A DNA stretch of 64,000 bases from Kytococcus sedentarius DSM 20547 (GCF_000023925.1 NC_013169.1:2356001-2420000); one strand, 5' to 3'; numbered from the stretch's first letter, positions 27,501-35,205 are shown. Made by a program: numbers and translations. The notes: a model not told the origin generated them from the sequence alone.

Positions 27501-27695
27501 CTCAACGCTCGCCTGGCCAAGGCTGGCTTTCTGGAGGGCGAACCGGGAGCGTGGCGGGTCACGATGGCCGGTGAGCTCGCTGGAGTGGGGACCGAACGGC
27601 GCACCAAGGCTGATGGCACCTCGTATGAGGTCATCCAGTACGAACCCCGCGCACTGAAGGGACTACAGGAGATGTACCGCGAAGGCCGGCTCTGA
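24549..27695 (+). CDS. Large SF1 (Upf1/Dna2-like) helicase, possible defence gene
   Basis: This protein has about 1048 residues from ATG 24549, chosen because GGAGG lies 10 nt upstream; ATG 24507 is an alternative with a poorly spaced site. SF1 motifs in order are Walker A GPPGTGKTT (about 282), VDEAGQV (about 575), GDTQQLAPV (about 602), VTPFSAQ, GTAHQLQGAE (about 812) and LNVAVSRAKD (about 845). A 270-residue insertion separates motifs Ia and II. An Ala/Pro-rich linker near 890-950 leads to a winged-helix-like C-terminus (TELNARLAKAGFLEG..WRVT). No nuclease motif is visible. Nucleic-acid remodelling is expected; a role in defence is inferred from its isolated insertion. Confidence 0.85.
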   Translation: MTPQQELSDLNVIEYFARVLRRGQLDEVTFGEDKFVTIPRAHLRTGQLPPDEVEKLFARRRDDSPVPVVISLLSLQLSGGRHAGLVLLSALLRRDGQLEAVVETASSPWIPAERLNSPQVTGRQVMLGEQETFWKSFHGPLSAEVSQVESFADAVDLADALCKEVSGLTPEEFAEQRTSGRTVLDAQTCYVMEFERINATRNLLELYDHLLRTQELGLVSQLIGGGHSPVHERDIHREDGLLARALDASGSMSDGFPLTASQRRAVHGFLTDGANDVTAVSGPPGTGKTTMLQAVVATLLTNYALREQAPPLIVGMSTNNQAVTNIIDAFGSVTKKSPGRLDHRWLPVAEEGAAGEAAMTSLAVYCPSGTKRQAAQGRYLLEDHRKEGIYSEYSSPEYLSGARDCYAAKAFSYFGHTSDIPGLKKMIHEALVEVDDLRTELLRHMASHGPDAGYSALCAAAAENPHLKGLSRIEGLSQCTDLVGLDKELDRTLRYAEFWLAVHYYEACWLEAEFIPVDERWKRTQSVMEAYWQQAAALTPCFVMTAYQVPRYFSLYTKKDEPVPFDIGRIDLMIVDEAGQVDTAVGAAPFALAQRALVVGDTQQLAPVWSLDVQTDQEVAASAGIELAVWEELLQPHGLTCSQPSSLMASAAHSGRWLHGDDAPRRGLFLAEHFRCHPSIIGLCNDLLYGGLLNPQRKETDSKLHGLTEAFQFRPVPGSSDTQVGTSRKNVPEAEAIAQWVIDNYDILHDVYIDQIDDPNKKAKPDGIIGVVTPFSAQARTVREVLQKRLRDLPSGSLIPANLASAMTIGTAHQLQGAERPVILFSAVYGDAAGEAGFIDANPELLNVAVSRAKDLLVMFGAERRWNHGSAFRLVAKHASKTDANIGSGPVPDPSEGLGLAANAPAGLGVQPPALPAGPPADSVRADDDVRSTQRGGASRLAPADAAPASPSEVEGALTVSQLIARWRDMGELRPEDSKIKATELNARLAKAGFLEGEPGAWRVTMAGELAGVGTERRTKADGTSYEVIQYEPRALKGLQEMYREGRL

Positions 27696-27859
27696 GCGCC
27701 AGAAGGGCTGAGCACCACCGGCCCGCCCACCCTGATGCGGGAAGCTGGCCGCACCCTCACCCCACCCCGGCGCCGCAGCGGCTCCACCACCCACAGGTAC
27801 ACCCCCAGGCCCGCACCGGCCAGCAGGAGCATCGCCGCCGCCAGGTCAAGCAGGTCCAT
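27431..27859 (-). CDS. Small membrane protein, tail overlapping the helicase gene antisense
   Basis: ATG 27859 has GAGGAG 8 nt upstream and encodes MDLLDLAAAMLLLAGAGLGV, a single transmembrane helix, then a basic stretch (PLRRRGGVRVRP). The remaining frame runs antisense into the helicase 3' end as low-complexity sequence. The first 40 residues look genuine. The long tail may be an accident of the helicase insertion removing the original stop. Confidence 0.3.
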   Translation of the reverse strand: MDLLDLAAAMLLLAGAGLGVYLWVVEPLRRRGGVRVRPASRIRVGGPVVLSPSGAQSRPSRYISCSPFSARGSYWMTSYEVPSALVRRSVPTPASSPAIVTRHAPGSPSRKPALARRALSSVALILLSSGRSSPMSLQRAIS

Positions 27860-27912
27860 GTCCACCACTCCTCGTCGTGAACGTTCCGCTGCGTGGGTGA
27901 GGGAGACCGCTC

Positions 27913-28031
27913 AGCGCGGCGGCTCGCCCACCCAGATCTGCACCTTGAGGCGGTTGCCCTCCACGATCAGGCATTCGGCCTGACCCATGCCCACCTGCAT
28001 CGTCTCCCCCTGCTCGCACTCGTACATGTCC
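27913..28031 (-). pseudogene. C-terminal fragment of a lipoprotein gene (echo of 36803-37183)
   Basis: About 39 codons reading YECEQGETMQVGMGQAECL, then IVEGNRLKVQIWVGEPPR, stop at 27913. They closely match the tail of the intact lipoprotein (YECRQGETIPVGTGQAECQ, IVEDNRLKVRIWVGNPG). The rest of the gene is cut off by the ISL3 element at 28032 and does not resume on its far side, so a deletion or recombination accompanied or followed the insertion. Confidence 0.65.
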
Positions 28032-29505
28032 GGCTCTTCGGAGTTGAGCGTGGGTTAGGGGGTGAGGCCTCCGCCGACCAGGAGCATGCGTAGGCGGTAG
28101 TTGTGGCGGTTGCGGAAGCCGCGGGCGATGCGGCGGTGGAGTTCGATGAGTCCGTTGATGGCCTCGGTGCCACCGTTGGACGCTCCGCCGGTATCGAAGT
28201 AGGCTAGGAGGGGTTCGGACCATCGCTTCAGGGTGCGGCCCAGGCGTCTGACCTCTGCGATGGGGCTGGTCGGCAGGATCTCGAGCAAGCGTCTCGCGGC
28301 GGCCCGGCCGACGGCCGGGGTGGGGGCGTGGAACAGGGCCCGGACGTCCTGGGCGACCTGCCAGGCGAGCTCCACCTCGACGTGGGCCTCGTGAGCGGTG
28401 AACGCCGCGGTCAGGCGGGCTCGTTGCCGGTCAGAGATGTTCTCGACCCCAGCGCGCAGCAGGGTCCTGATCCCGTACAAGGGGTCGCCCCTGCGCACGC
28501 GGTGGCCGGTGGTGTCCTGCTGGACACGGCGACGGACGAAAGTCCACGCACGCGGTGGCGAACTTCACCACGTGGAAGGCGTCCACGACCGCGGTCGCGT
28601 CGGCGAGGTGGTCATCGATCGCGTTCTTGTACCCGTGGAAGGGGGCCAGGGTGGCGATCTGCACTCCGTCGCGGAAGTCTTGTCCCCGGTCGGTCAGCTA
28701 TTCCCCGTACACGGCGCCGGAGCGGCCCGGGGCGAGGTCGAGCAGCCGGGCGCGTGTCCGGCCGTCCTGATCGCGGGTCAGGTCGACCATGCCGGTCAGC
28801 ATCCGCGGGCCACGCGTGCGCGGGTCGACGTGGTGCCACACGCTGGGGGCACCTCCCGCTTGGAGCGGTAGCGCGCGGGGGAATCATCGACCCCGAGCAT
28901 CGTCACCCCATCGAATCGGGCCGGGTCGGCCTCCAACGCTTCCAGGTGGGCGCGCACAGCGTTCCATACCGTGTGCCAGTCCACCCCCAGCCGACGGGCC
29001 AGACCTGAGATCGAAGCGTGCCCGCCCCGCAGTTCGCGCACTGCCCAGGACACCGCCCGGGTGGTCAACGTGCCCCGTGGTGGGGCCACCGACGCGTTCT
29101 GCTCGGTGAAGCTCGCACCAGGGCAGAGGGCCTCTCGGCACACGTATCTGCGCTTGGCCCACACCAGTCGCACCCGTCTGCCGAACGAGGGGGCCGTCCA
29201 CCAGCCGGACCTCGTCGCGACCGTGAGCGGTGGCCACCACCCCGCAGTCGGGGCAACCCACAAGGCCCGGCGAGGACTCGACGTGCACCACCAGCCCAGC
29301 GTCACCGTCATCCACCACCTCTGTGACGCTCATCGCCGGCAGCCCCAGCCAGGTCTGGCAGGAGCCACACACGTCAGTAGGGCACAAAGAAGTAGGCTCA
29401 GGCACTCCTCGAGGTCCTTGGCGATCCGAGGGGGTAGAAGTCCTCAGATCATGCCCGGGACCTCGACCCCTACCCCCAAGCACCCACGCTCAACTCCGAA
29501 GAGCC
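28032..29505 (-). mobile_element. ISL3-family element with perfect ends but decayed transposase
   Basis: The ends are a perfect inverted repeat of about 24 bp beginning GGCTCTTCGGAGTTGAGC, at 28032 and reversed at 29505, giving 1474 bp. Flanks are ACATGTCC on the left and ACTTTTCC on the right, six of eight bases alike, so either the duplication has drifted or the flanks were rearranged. The interior carries only a broken transposase. It differs clearly from the intact ISL3 element at 9983. Confidence 0.82.
28055..29333 (-). pseudogene. ISL3-family transposase, multiply frameshifted
   Basis: Pieces of one transposase appear in different minus-strand frames. MSVTEVVDDGDAG and CPDCGVVATAHGRDEVRLVD start near 29333, and RRYVCREALCPGASFTEQN through GVTMLGVDDSPARYRS covers roughly 28860-29200. 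IATLAPFHGYKNAIDDH and VVDAFHVVKFATACVDF lie near 28560-28660, and GGTEAINGLIELHRRIARG ends near 28055. At least three frame changes separate them. The zinc motif and the DAFHVVK motif confirm the family. It cannot make a functional protein. Confidence 0.75.
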
Positions 29506-29702
29506 ACTTTTCCCAGTAGGCCTCGACCAGAGGGGAGCCCGTCCAGCCACCGCACGGGGAGTGGGTGCTCCCCTCGGCCCTCCGCCACGGGCGCCGTTCT
29601 CGAAACCGCCCACCAGGCTCAGCTGCGTGAAGGAGCGCTCCTCGCCGTCGACCTCCAGCGACCGGGAGTGCCTCGCCCCCGCCCCCAACGCGGCCACCCG
29701 GA
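29506..29702 (-). other. Orphan coding-like tail downstream of tetR
   Basis: On the minus strand a frame with coding-like third positions reads LEVDGEERSFTQLSLVGGF, then ENGARGG, and runs into the ISL3 end at 29505. It may be the end of a gene that once lay downstream of tetR and was cut by the ISL3 insertion. I do not recognise it and see no clear start. Confidence 0.25.
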
Positions 29703-30374
29703 CTACCCCGACACGCCCACGTCCCCCGGCCCGCACAGCCAGTGCTCCATCAACTCCTCCCCCAGCCCCTCCGGGACCGGCCCCCAGAAGCCGAACACCT
29801 CCGCGTGCACCAGCCCCACCAGGCCGGCCCACCAGCCCATGGCCGCAGCCACCTGCTCCGATGACGCGGGCACGTCGAGCACCTCCGCAGCCTCGGCCGC
29901 GAACCCCGCCAAGGGGCCCGCCGCCTCGGCCCCGCGCCCGGCACCCGGGCGGCCGCTCCCCGCATCGACCACGGCCTGCAGCACCAGCGCCAGCACACGC
30001 GTCCCCGGCCCACCCGTGCGCTCCTGCGGCGCGGCGTACCCGGGCACCGGCGTGCCGTAGATCAGCCCCCACTCCTCCGGGTGCTCCACCGCCCACGCGC
30101 GCACGGCACGGGCGATCACGGCCAGCGCCTGGCGGGAGTCGGCGCGGCCCAGGGCGGCATCCACCGCATCGGCCAACCCGTCGTAGGCGGCCACCAGCAG
30201 CCGGGTGAGCAGCTCGTCCCGGCTGGAGACGTAGCGGTACACCGCTGAGCTCACCACCCCCACCTCGCGGGCCACCTCCCGCAACGAGAGCGCCGCGGCC
30301 CCCTTCTGCTGCAGCTGGCGGCGGCCGGCGCACAGGATCGCGGCCTCCATCTCGGTGCGGGAACGTCGAGCCAT
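29703..30374 (-). CDS. TetR-family transcriptional regulator
   Basis: This 223-aa protein starts at ATG 30374 (MARRSRTEMEAAIL). The N-terminal TetR helix-turn-helix is clear (LSLREVAREVGVVSSAVYRYVSSRDEL, residues about 28-55). The C-terminal WHG-type domain has WGLIYGTPVPGY near 120 and WWAGLVGLVHAEVFG near 190. It diverges from the epimerase gene across two palindromes that likely form its operators, so repression of itself and the neighbour is probable. The inducer is unknown. Confidence 0.88.
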   Translation of the reverse strand: MARRSRTEMEAAILCAGRRQLQQKGAAALSLREVAREVGVVSSAVYRYVSSRDELLTRLLVAAYDGLADAVDAALGRADSRQALAVIARAVRAWAVEHPEEWGLIYGTPVPGYAAPQERTGGPGTRVLALVLQAVVDAGSGRPGAGRGAEAAGPLAGFAAEAAEVLDVPASSEQVAAAMGWWAGLVGLVHAEVFGFWGPVPEGLGEELMEHWLCGPGDVGVSG

Positions 30375-30404
30375 GGCCGCAGTCTGCCACTCCACCCACC
30401 GCTG

Positions 30405-30465
30405 AGAGAGCACTGCTCTTGTGCAGGCACCCCGCCCCCGCTAGGTTGAGAGAGCACTGCTCTCT
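30405..30465. promoter_or_regulatory. Two palindromic operators between tetR and the epimerase gene
   Basis: AGAGAGCACTGCTCTCT at 30449-30465 is a perfect 8-bp dyad around one base. AGAGAGCACTGCTCTTG at 30405-30421 is a near-perfect copy whose start is 44 nt away. The right site ends 15 nt before the epimerase ATG and the left site lies 31 nt before the tetR start. Size and placement fit TetR autoregulation of both divergent genes. Confidence 0.75.
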
Positions 30466-30480
30466 ACCGCTGGAGGAACC

Positions 30481-31413
30481 ATGCACGTCCTGCTCACCGG
30501 GGCCGGTCAGATCGGCTCGGCCCTCATCCCCGTCCTGCAGGCCGCGGGCGACCGCGTCACCGTCCTGCGCCGCCATGGCCCCGACCTGCCCGCCACCCGC
30601 ACCCTCCGCGGCGACGCCGGCGACCGCGACCTGCTGCGGCAGCTCGCCGCGACCGACCCGCCCCAGGCCGTCCTGCACACCGTCCACGCCGCCTACGACC
30701 ACCGCACTTGGCGCGCGGAGCTCCCCGCCCGCGAGACCGCGGTGATGGACCTGGCCGGGGAACTCGGTATCCCCGTGGTGTTCCCCGAGTCCGTCTACGC
30801 ATGGGGTCACGCCGCACAGAACCTCGTCGAGGGCACCGCTCCCGACCCCTGCAGCCCCCTGGGAGCGGTGCGCGCCGAGCTGCTCGCGGCACGCGCGGGG
30901 CACCCGGCCACCACCCTCAGCATCGTGGCCGCCGACCTCATCGGACCCACGGCCACCGCCGCGGGCTCGGTCGCCACGGCGCTCGTGGTCGGCCCCGTCG
31001 CACGAGGGCGCCGCGCCTGGTTCCCCGGCGACCCCGACGTCCCCCACGCCCTGACCCACCTGCCGGACCTCGCGGCATCGATGCGGCACGCCGCCGCGCA
31101 CGCCACCCGGCTGGCCCCCGGTGGCCAGGCGGTGCTGCACGCGCCCACACCCACCTCTCGGAGCCTCCGCGACCTAGCCGATGCGGTGGCTCGAGCGCGC
31201 GGCGACGACCGCCCACCGCGCGTGACCTCCCTGCCCACCTGGCCGCTCGCGGTCGCTGGCATGGCCGCGGCCTCGGTGCGGGAGCTGCACCGCATGCGCT
31301 ACCTGTGGACCGCCCCGTCGCACCTGCGGCCGGGCGCGCTCACCCAGCAGGAGGGGCTGGCGCCCACGCCGTGGGAGCCGGTGGTGCGCGGCGCCATCGA
31401 GGCTGTTCGATGA
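30481..31413 (+). CDS. NAD(P)-dependent epimerase/dehydratase-like protein
   Basis: This 310-aa Rossmann-fold protein of the extended SDR/NmrA type has the nucleotide motif LLTGAGQIGSALI at residues 4-16. A DAGDRDLL segment and VVFPESVYAWG (candidate catalytic Ser/Tyr region) follow. GGAGGA precedes ATG 30481. It is the probable target of the divergent TetR. The substrate cannot be told; relatives include sugar-nucleotide epimerases and quinone or isoflavone reductase-like proteins. Confidence 0.82.
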   Translation: MHVLLTGAGQIGSALIPVLQAAGDRVTVLRRHGPDLPATRTLRGDAGDRDLLRQLAATDPPQAVLHTVHAAYDHRTWRAELPARETAVMDLAGELGIPVVFPESVYAWGHAAQNLVEGTAPDPCSPLGAVRAELLAARAGHPATTLSIVAADLIGPTATAAGSVATALVVGPVARGRRAWFPGDPDVPHALTHLPDLAASMRHAAAHATRLAPGGQAVLHAPTPTSRSLRDLADAVARARGDDRPPRVTSLPTWPLAVAGMAAASVRELHRMRYLWTAPSHLRPGALTQQEGLAPTPWEPVVRGAIEAVR

Positions 31414-31531
31414 GGGGGCGCACGCAGTGGGCCTGGACGTCACCGCGGCCCGCGACGGCGCGGTCCTGCCGCACCCACTCCCCGCTCCCGTTCCCCGCCC
31501 ACCAACGCCCCGGCGCCGCTACTGTTCCTGA

Positions 31532-32596
31532 ATGGGGAACACACCACGCCGCCGCACCGTCGGGCCGCTCAGCATCGCCACCGCATCGTGCGTCGCCCTC
31601 GCCCTGGCGGGGTGCACCACCACCGACGGCGAGGAAGAGGTCCGCTCCAGCGACGCAACGGAGTCCCCACAGCCCTTGGGCTCCGCGCAGCCCCCACCCG
31701 CCACCGAGACCCCCACCGAGGCCGTCACCCTGCCGGGCGTTGCCGTGTGGGCCTCCCCCGAGGTGGTGGTGGTCCTCGACGCCGAGCCCCGCATCCCCAC
31801 CATCACCGGCTTCTCCCTGGCCGGGGAGGAGCTCTGGACCCACACCCTGGACATCGACCGGGTGGGCATACACGCGGTTTGGGAGGCCGGCGACCACCTC
31901 GCCGCCCGGGGCGTCAGGCTCGGCGATGACGCCGACCCGGGTTCTGCAGACATCGCCCTGCTGGACCCCTCCACCGGCGAGATCGCCGCCGCCGAGGTGG
32001 ACGGCAAGCCCACCGGCGGCCACCCGAGCGTCCTGGACGAACTCCAGCGCCACACCGCGGACTGGAAGACCGCCGCCGGTGAGGTCGAGCAGGACCCCGC
32101 CAACGCCGGCGCCATCATGGAGCGCGGCCTGCCGTTCACCCCCTTGGCCCTCTTGCGCCAGGACGACATCACGGTCACCAACCTGGCCACCGGCCAGAGC
32201 GCCGACGTGGACTGCCCCGGCCTCTCCACCACCAGCGCCCACCTCACGCTGCAACCGGCCCAGGGCGCGTACACCATCGTCGATGGTCAGGCCGTGATCG
32301 ATGCGGAGTCGCTCGAGGTCACCTGCTTCGACATCGATGAGGACACGCCGGCCGGCGTGGACGACGTCTCCGAGGGGGGCCGGGTCGCCTACCGGGCCGC
32401 TCCGCACGAGACCACCGGCGGGGGCGAGCAGGTCGTGGTCGAGCTGGACGGGACGGTCCTGTGGGGGTCCGAGCCGCCCGGCGAGCCCGAGCGCCAGGTC
32501 CGGGGCCTGCGCTTCGTGGACGAGGACACCCTGGCGGTCACCACCACCCTCGACGATGAGGTGAGCACCCGCATCCAGGACATCGACGCCGGCTGA
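31532..32596 (+). CDS. Secreted lipoprotein with PQQ-like/beta-propeller features
   Basis: This 354-aa protein has a twin-arginine-like charged start (TPRRRT), a hydrophobic stretch and lipobox ALAGC, so it should be lipidated on the outer face of the membrane. The mature part begins with an acidic Ser/Thr-rich linker. Repeated short strand motifs follow (GFSLAGEELWTHTLDI, VVVELDGTVLWGSEPPG), like PQQ-type propeller repeats. No catalytic motif is visible; binding or scaffolding is possible. Confidence 0.75.
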   Translation: MGNTPRRRTVGPLSIATASCVALALAGCTTTDGEEEVRSSDATESPQPLGSAQPPPATETPTEAVTLPGVAVWASPEVVVVLDAEPRIPTITGFSLAGEELWTHTLDIDRVGIHAVWEAGDHLAARGVRLGDDADPGSADIALLDPSTGEIAAAEVDGKPTGGHPSVLDELQRHTADWKTAAGEVEQDPANAGAIMERGLPFTPLALLRQDDITVTNLATGQSADVDCPGLSTTSAHLTLQPAQGAYTIVDGQAVIDAESLEVTCFDIDEDTPAGVDDVSEGGRVAYRAAPHETTGGGEQVVVELDGTVLWGSEPPGEPERQVRGLRFVDEDTLAVTTTLDDEVSTRIQDIDAG

Positions 32597-32629
32597 CGCC
32601 CCGGCATCGGCGATCGGGCCATGCCCGTC

Positions 32630-33292
32630 TCAGTGGCTGCGCGGCGCCAGGCGCTGCAGGGGCACCACGAAGAGGAACACCGCCAGCGCCGGCACCGTGA
32701 CCAACGGGGAGAGCAGGGCCAGGTTCACCCAGGACTCGGTGCCGAACGAGACGAGCAGCATCGGCGCCGCGGCGCCGGCCAGGGAGACGGCGCACAGCAC
32801 CATCGCGACCAGGAGCGCCAGCGGGACCGGCAACAACCCCACGAACATCAGCGGCACGACCCACGCCGCGACCCACGCCCCCGCGGCGAACACCAGCAGG
32901 GTCGGCGCCCACCACGCGTCCCCCAGCGCAGCCGGCGGCGGCTCGAACCGGCCCAGGAGTCCCGCGGCGATGCCGGAGACCACCGCGATGCCGCCCACCA
33001 ACATCAGGAACATCGCCGCGACCACCGCGCGGGACAGGGGCACCGAGTTGGCCGCCTGGCCCAACACCGGGTAGAGGGTCACCACGTTCAGGAAGGCCAC
33101 GGTGCCGCCGAGGAGGCCCCACATGGACCACAGGTCGTCCGTGCCCTCGCTGACGAGCAGCACCACGACCATCAGGCCCGTGACGATGACGTTGGCCAGC
33201 AGGGTCGTGAACCCCAGCTTCAGCGTGAGGAGCAGGGTGCCCAGCACGCTGGTCAGGCGTTCGTTTCCGTCGATCGGTTGGCGTGCGAGCAT
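32630..33292 (-). CDS. Multi-pass membrane protein of unknown function
   Basis: This 220-aa protein starts at ATG 33292 (MLARQPIDGNERL), chosen over an upstream start that would add a charged unrelated leader. Five or six hydrophobic segments are visible, such as NVIVTGLMVVVLLVS, VVAAMFLMLVGGIAVVSGI and LLVFAAGAWVAAWVVPLMFV. It has no transporter signature that I recognise. It converges with the lipoprotein gene, leaving 33 nt between the stops. Confidence 0.7.
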   Translation of the reverse strand: MLARQPIDGNERLTSVLGTLLLTLKLGFTTLLANVIVTGLMVVVLLVSEGTDDLWSMWGLLGGTVAFLNVVTLYPVLGQAANSVPLSRAVVAAMFLMLVGGIAVVSGIAAGLLGRFEPPPAALGDAWWAPTLLVFAAGAWVAAWVVPLMFVGLLPVPLALLVAMVLCAVSLAGAAAPMLLVSFGTESWVNLALLSPLVTVPALAVFLFVVPLQRLAPRSH

Positions 33293-33415
33293 GGGCCCAT
33301 CCTGCGTGGCGACGGGCCGCGGAGTCGTCCTGCCGCGGGCGGAGGGTCGCTCACCAGTGCCACACATCGGCGCCCCGGCGGCTGGGGCCTGGGCGGAAGG
33401 TGCGGAGGCTCCTGC

Positions 33416-34210
33416 CTATCGTGTGCCTGAGGCAGGCGTTGCGTGGCTGAGTTCCTGGTGCAGGACGTCGAGTTGCTGCCCGATGGGTTGTGTCGCCGGC
33501 GCCCAGCGCACACAGGCGCCCACCAGTTCGTCTCGCCCTTCCTCCATCACCCCCCGTAGCCGCTCAAGCGTCGACGACTCCCAGGTCGATGCCAGTTCAG
33601 CGCCCACCAGTGCCGGCCCCACCATCGACGGGTCGAAGTCGTGGCGCGAGGCCTGTTGGCTGTCCTTCCAGCACGCGTCCTCGAACTCTCCCCGGTGGGA
33701 CGAGTCGAGCAGCGCGGCGAGGTCCTGCGCGTCCTTGGCCGTGAAAGTGCGCCTCACGTCCCACGCCACCAGTTTCAGGCCCACGAGGGACGCCAGGGTT
33801 GGCACCTCCACCACGCTGTCCTCACCCAGACGCATCCTCTCGGCTCCTCGGGCTGCTTCCTCCATGCCCGTCACGTCACAGGTCACGCCCTCTGAGACCG
33901 TGAAGACGCCGCCAGGCGCGATCGGTCCCCGCGCCAGCACGTCGACCTGGAGGTCTCCGAAGTAGAAGACCTGCCGGCTCCCCGTGGACCGCAGGGCACT
34001 CATCCGGTCCCGCAGGGCGTCACCCGAGGGCGCGTAGACCGTGATGTCGACATCATGAGTGGCCCTGACGGCCTGACCACCCGCACGCCCGAGCACCTGA
34101 AGATCCCGCGCCAGCGCACCGACGAGGACGAAGTCCCCCACTGCCTCTCGCAGGGATCTCATGACGCCCGGGGAGACGCTGGACGGCACACGGCCCCGCA
34201 GGTCGATCAC
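33416..34210 (-). CDS. Nucleotidyltransferase, AbiEii-like (second module)
   Basis: This 264-aa protein starts at GTG 34210, overlapping the upstream stop (GTGA). It shows FVLVGALARDLQVLG and RATHDVDITVY, the nucleotidyltransferase G-x and DxD motifs, and then SLVGLKLVAWDVRRTFTAKD, AQDLAALL, typical of minimal or AbiEii-type toxins. With the winged-helix partner upstream it forms a type IV-like toxin-antitoxin pair. The target is unknown. It is not closely similar to the protein at 461-1393. Confidence 0.78.
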   Translation of the reverse strand: MIDLRGRVPSSVSPGVMRSLREAVGDFVLVGALARDLQVLGRAGGQAVRATHDVDITVYAPSGDALRDRMSALRSTGSRQVFYFGDLQVDVLARGPIAPGGVFTVSEGVTCDVTGMEEAARGAERMRLGEDSVVEVPTLASLVGLKLVAWDVRRTFTAKDAQDLAALLDSSHRGEFEDACWKDSQQASRHDFDPSMVGPALVGAELASTWESSTLERLRGVMEEGRDELVGACVRWAPATQPIGQQLDVLHQELSHATPASGTR

Positions 34211-35169
34211 GTCTCCCCCAGAGCGCTGCTCACCATGTCGAGCAGCCGGGGATCACCGTCGGCGATGACGTCGGCCCGGAGCAACAGCTCGGGGACGAAG
34301 GGCCCCTGCCCGAGTCGTAACGCGGCCGGCCAGAACTGCTCCTTGAGCAGCACATCACCCTCCTCGTCGGGGCGGAGGCGGCCCAACCGCCTCAGCTCCG
34401 GCCACGGGGGTTCTCCGAAGACCGTCACCCCCTGCCCGTGGAACGGGCCGAAGATCTGTTGGAAGCCGGGGTCCCCCGACACAGCACCGTGGTCGAGCTG
34501 TTCCCACCATCGCGGCGAATCCGTGGAGAAGCGGGCCCACTGCAACCCGGGCTCCAGACGTCGCACGTACCCCTGGGTCCATCGCTCGCGCAGGGCGGGG
34601 ATGCCCGTCAGTACCCCTCGCCGCTCCGGCTCCCTCCCGGGGACGAGGTGCCCGCCCCGGCGCAGTGCCCTGTAGACCTCGTGGACCGTGCCGAGTGAGA
34701 CACCTGAGCACCGCGCAACCTCCCGCAGAGGTGCTTGCACCAACCGGGGGTCGACCAGGAGAGCGAACAGGACCTTGAGCCCCGCCGGACGATCGATGGC
34801 CGAGGCGGACCGCGGCCCTGGGGACGACGCCTTCTCGTGACCGGTCCGGCCCTCGACCCAGATGACCCTCCCGGCGGCCCGCAGCCACATGTTCCCAGCC
34901 GAGTCCATGAAGTACGCGCCGGCTCTCCGCAAGCGGGCCTGCTCCTCAGCGGACAGCTTGCGGTGGATTTCCACCACCGGGAGCGCCCCCTCCCGGGGGA
35001 TCTTCGCTGCCTGATCCTCACGGGGGTCGACGCAGTCCGCGAGGACCTCCCGGGTCTGGAGGTCAACGAGCTGGGAGACCACCCCCTGCCCCATCACCGG
35101 CGGCGGCGTGAAGGCCAGACCCGCGTGCCTCAAGGTCTCCCTGACTCCGGGAGTGTTCAGAAACGACAT
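34207..35169 (-). CDS. AbiEi-like winged-helix regulator/antitoxin
   Basis: This 320-aa protein starts at ATG 35169 (MSFLNTPGVRETLRHAG). A basic, helix-rich N-terminal half is followed by a helix-turn-helix (LREVARCSGVSLGTVHEVYRALRRGGHL, about residues 165-192). The C-terminal half has LLLRADVIADGDPRLLDMV, common in transcriptional partners of AbiEii-type nucleotidyltransferases. Its promoter has matching half-sites, so it probably represses its own operon. It is translationally coupled to the toxin-like gene. Confidence 0.75.
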   Translation of the reverse strand: MSFLNTPGVRETLRHAGLAFTPPPVMGQGVVSQLVDLQTREVLADCVDPREDQAAKIPREGALPVVEIHRKLSAEEQARLRRAGAYFMDSAGNMWLRAAGRVIWVEGRTGHEKASSPGPRSASAIDRPAGLKVLFALLVDPRLVQAPLREVARCSGVSLGTVHEVYRALRRGGHLVPGREPERRGVLTGIPALRERWTQGYVRRLEPGLQWARFSTDSPRWWEQLDHGAVSGDPGFQQIFGPFHGQGVTVFGEPPWPELRRLGRLRPDEEGDVLLKEQFWPAALRLGQGPFVPELLLRADVIADGDPRLLDMVSSALGET

Positions 35170-35205
35170 GTGTTCAGAATACTTGAACGCTATGATCTTT
35201 TGAAC
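35170..35205 (-). promoter_or_regulatory. Leaderless promoter with overlapping operator for the AbiE-like pair
   Basis: On the minus strand TTCAAA (35204-35199) and TATTCT (35181-35176) are 17 nt apart, and TATTCT ends 6 nt before the ATG at 35169. Transcription would begin at or next to the start codon, and no ribosome binding site is present. GTTCA and TGAAC (35172-35176 and 35184-35188) form a dyad over the -10 box. A further TTGAAC lies over the -35 box. Confidence 0.55.
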
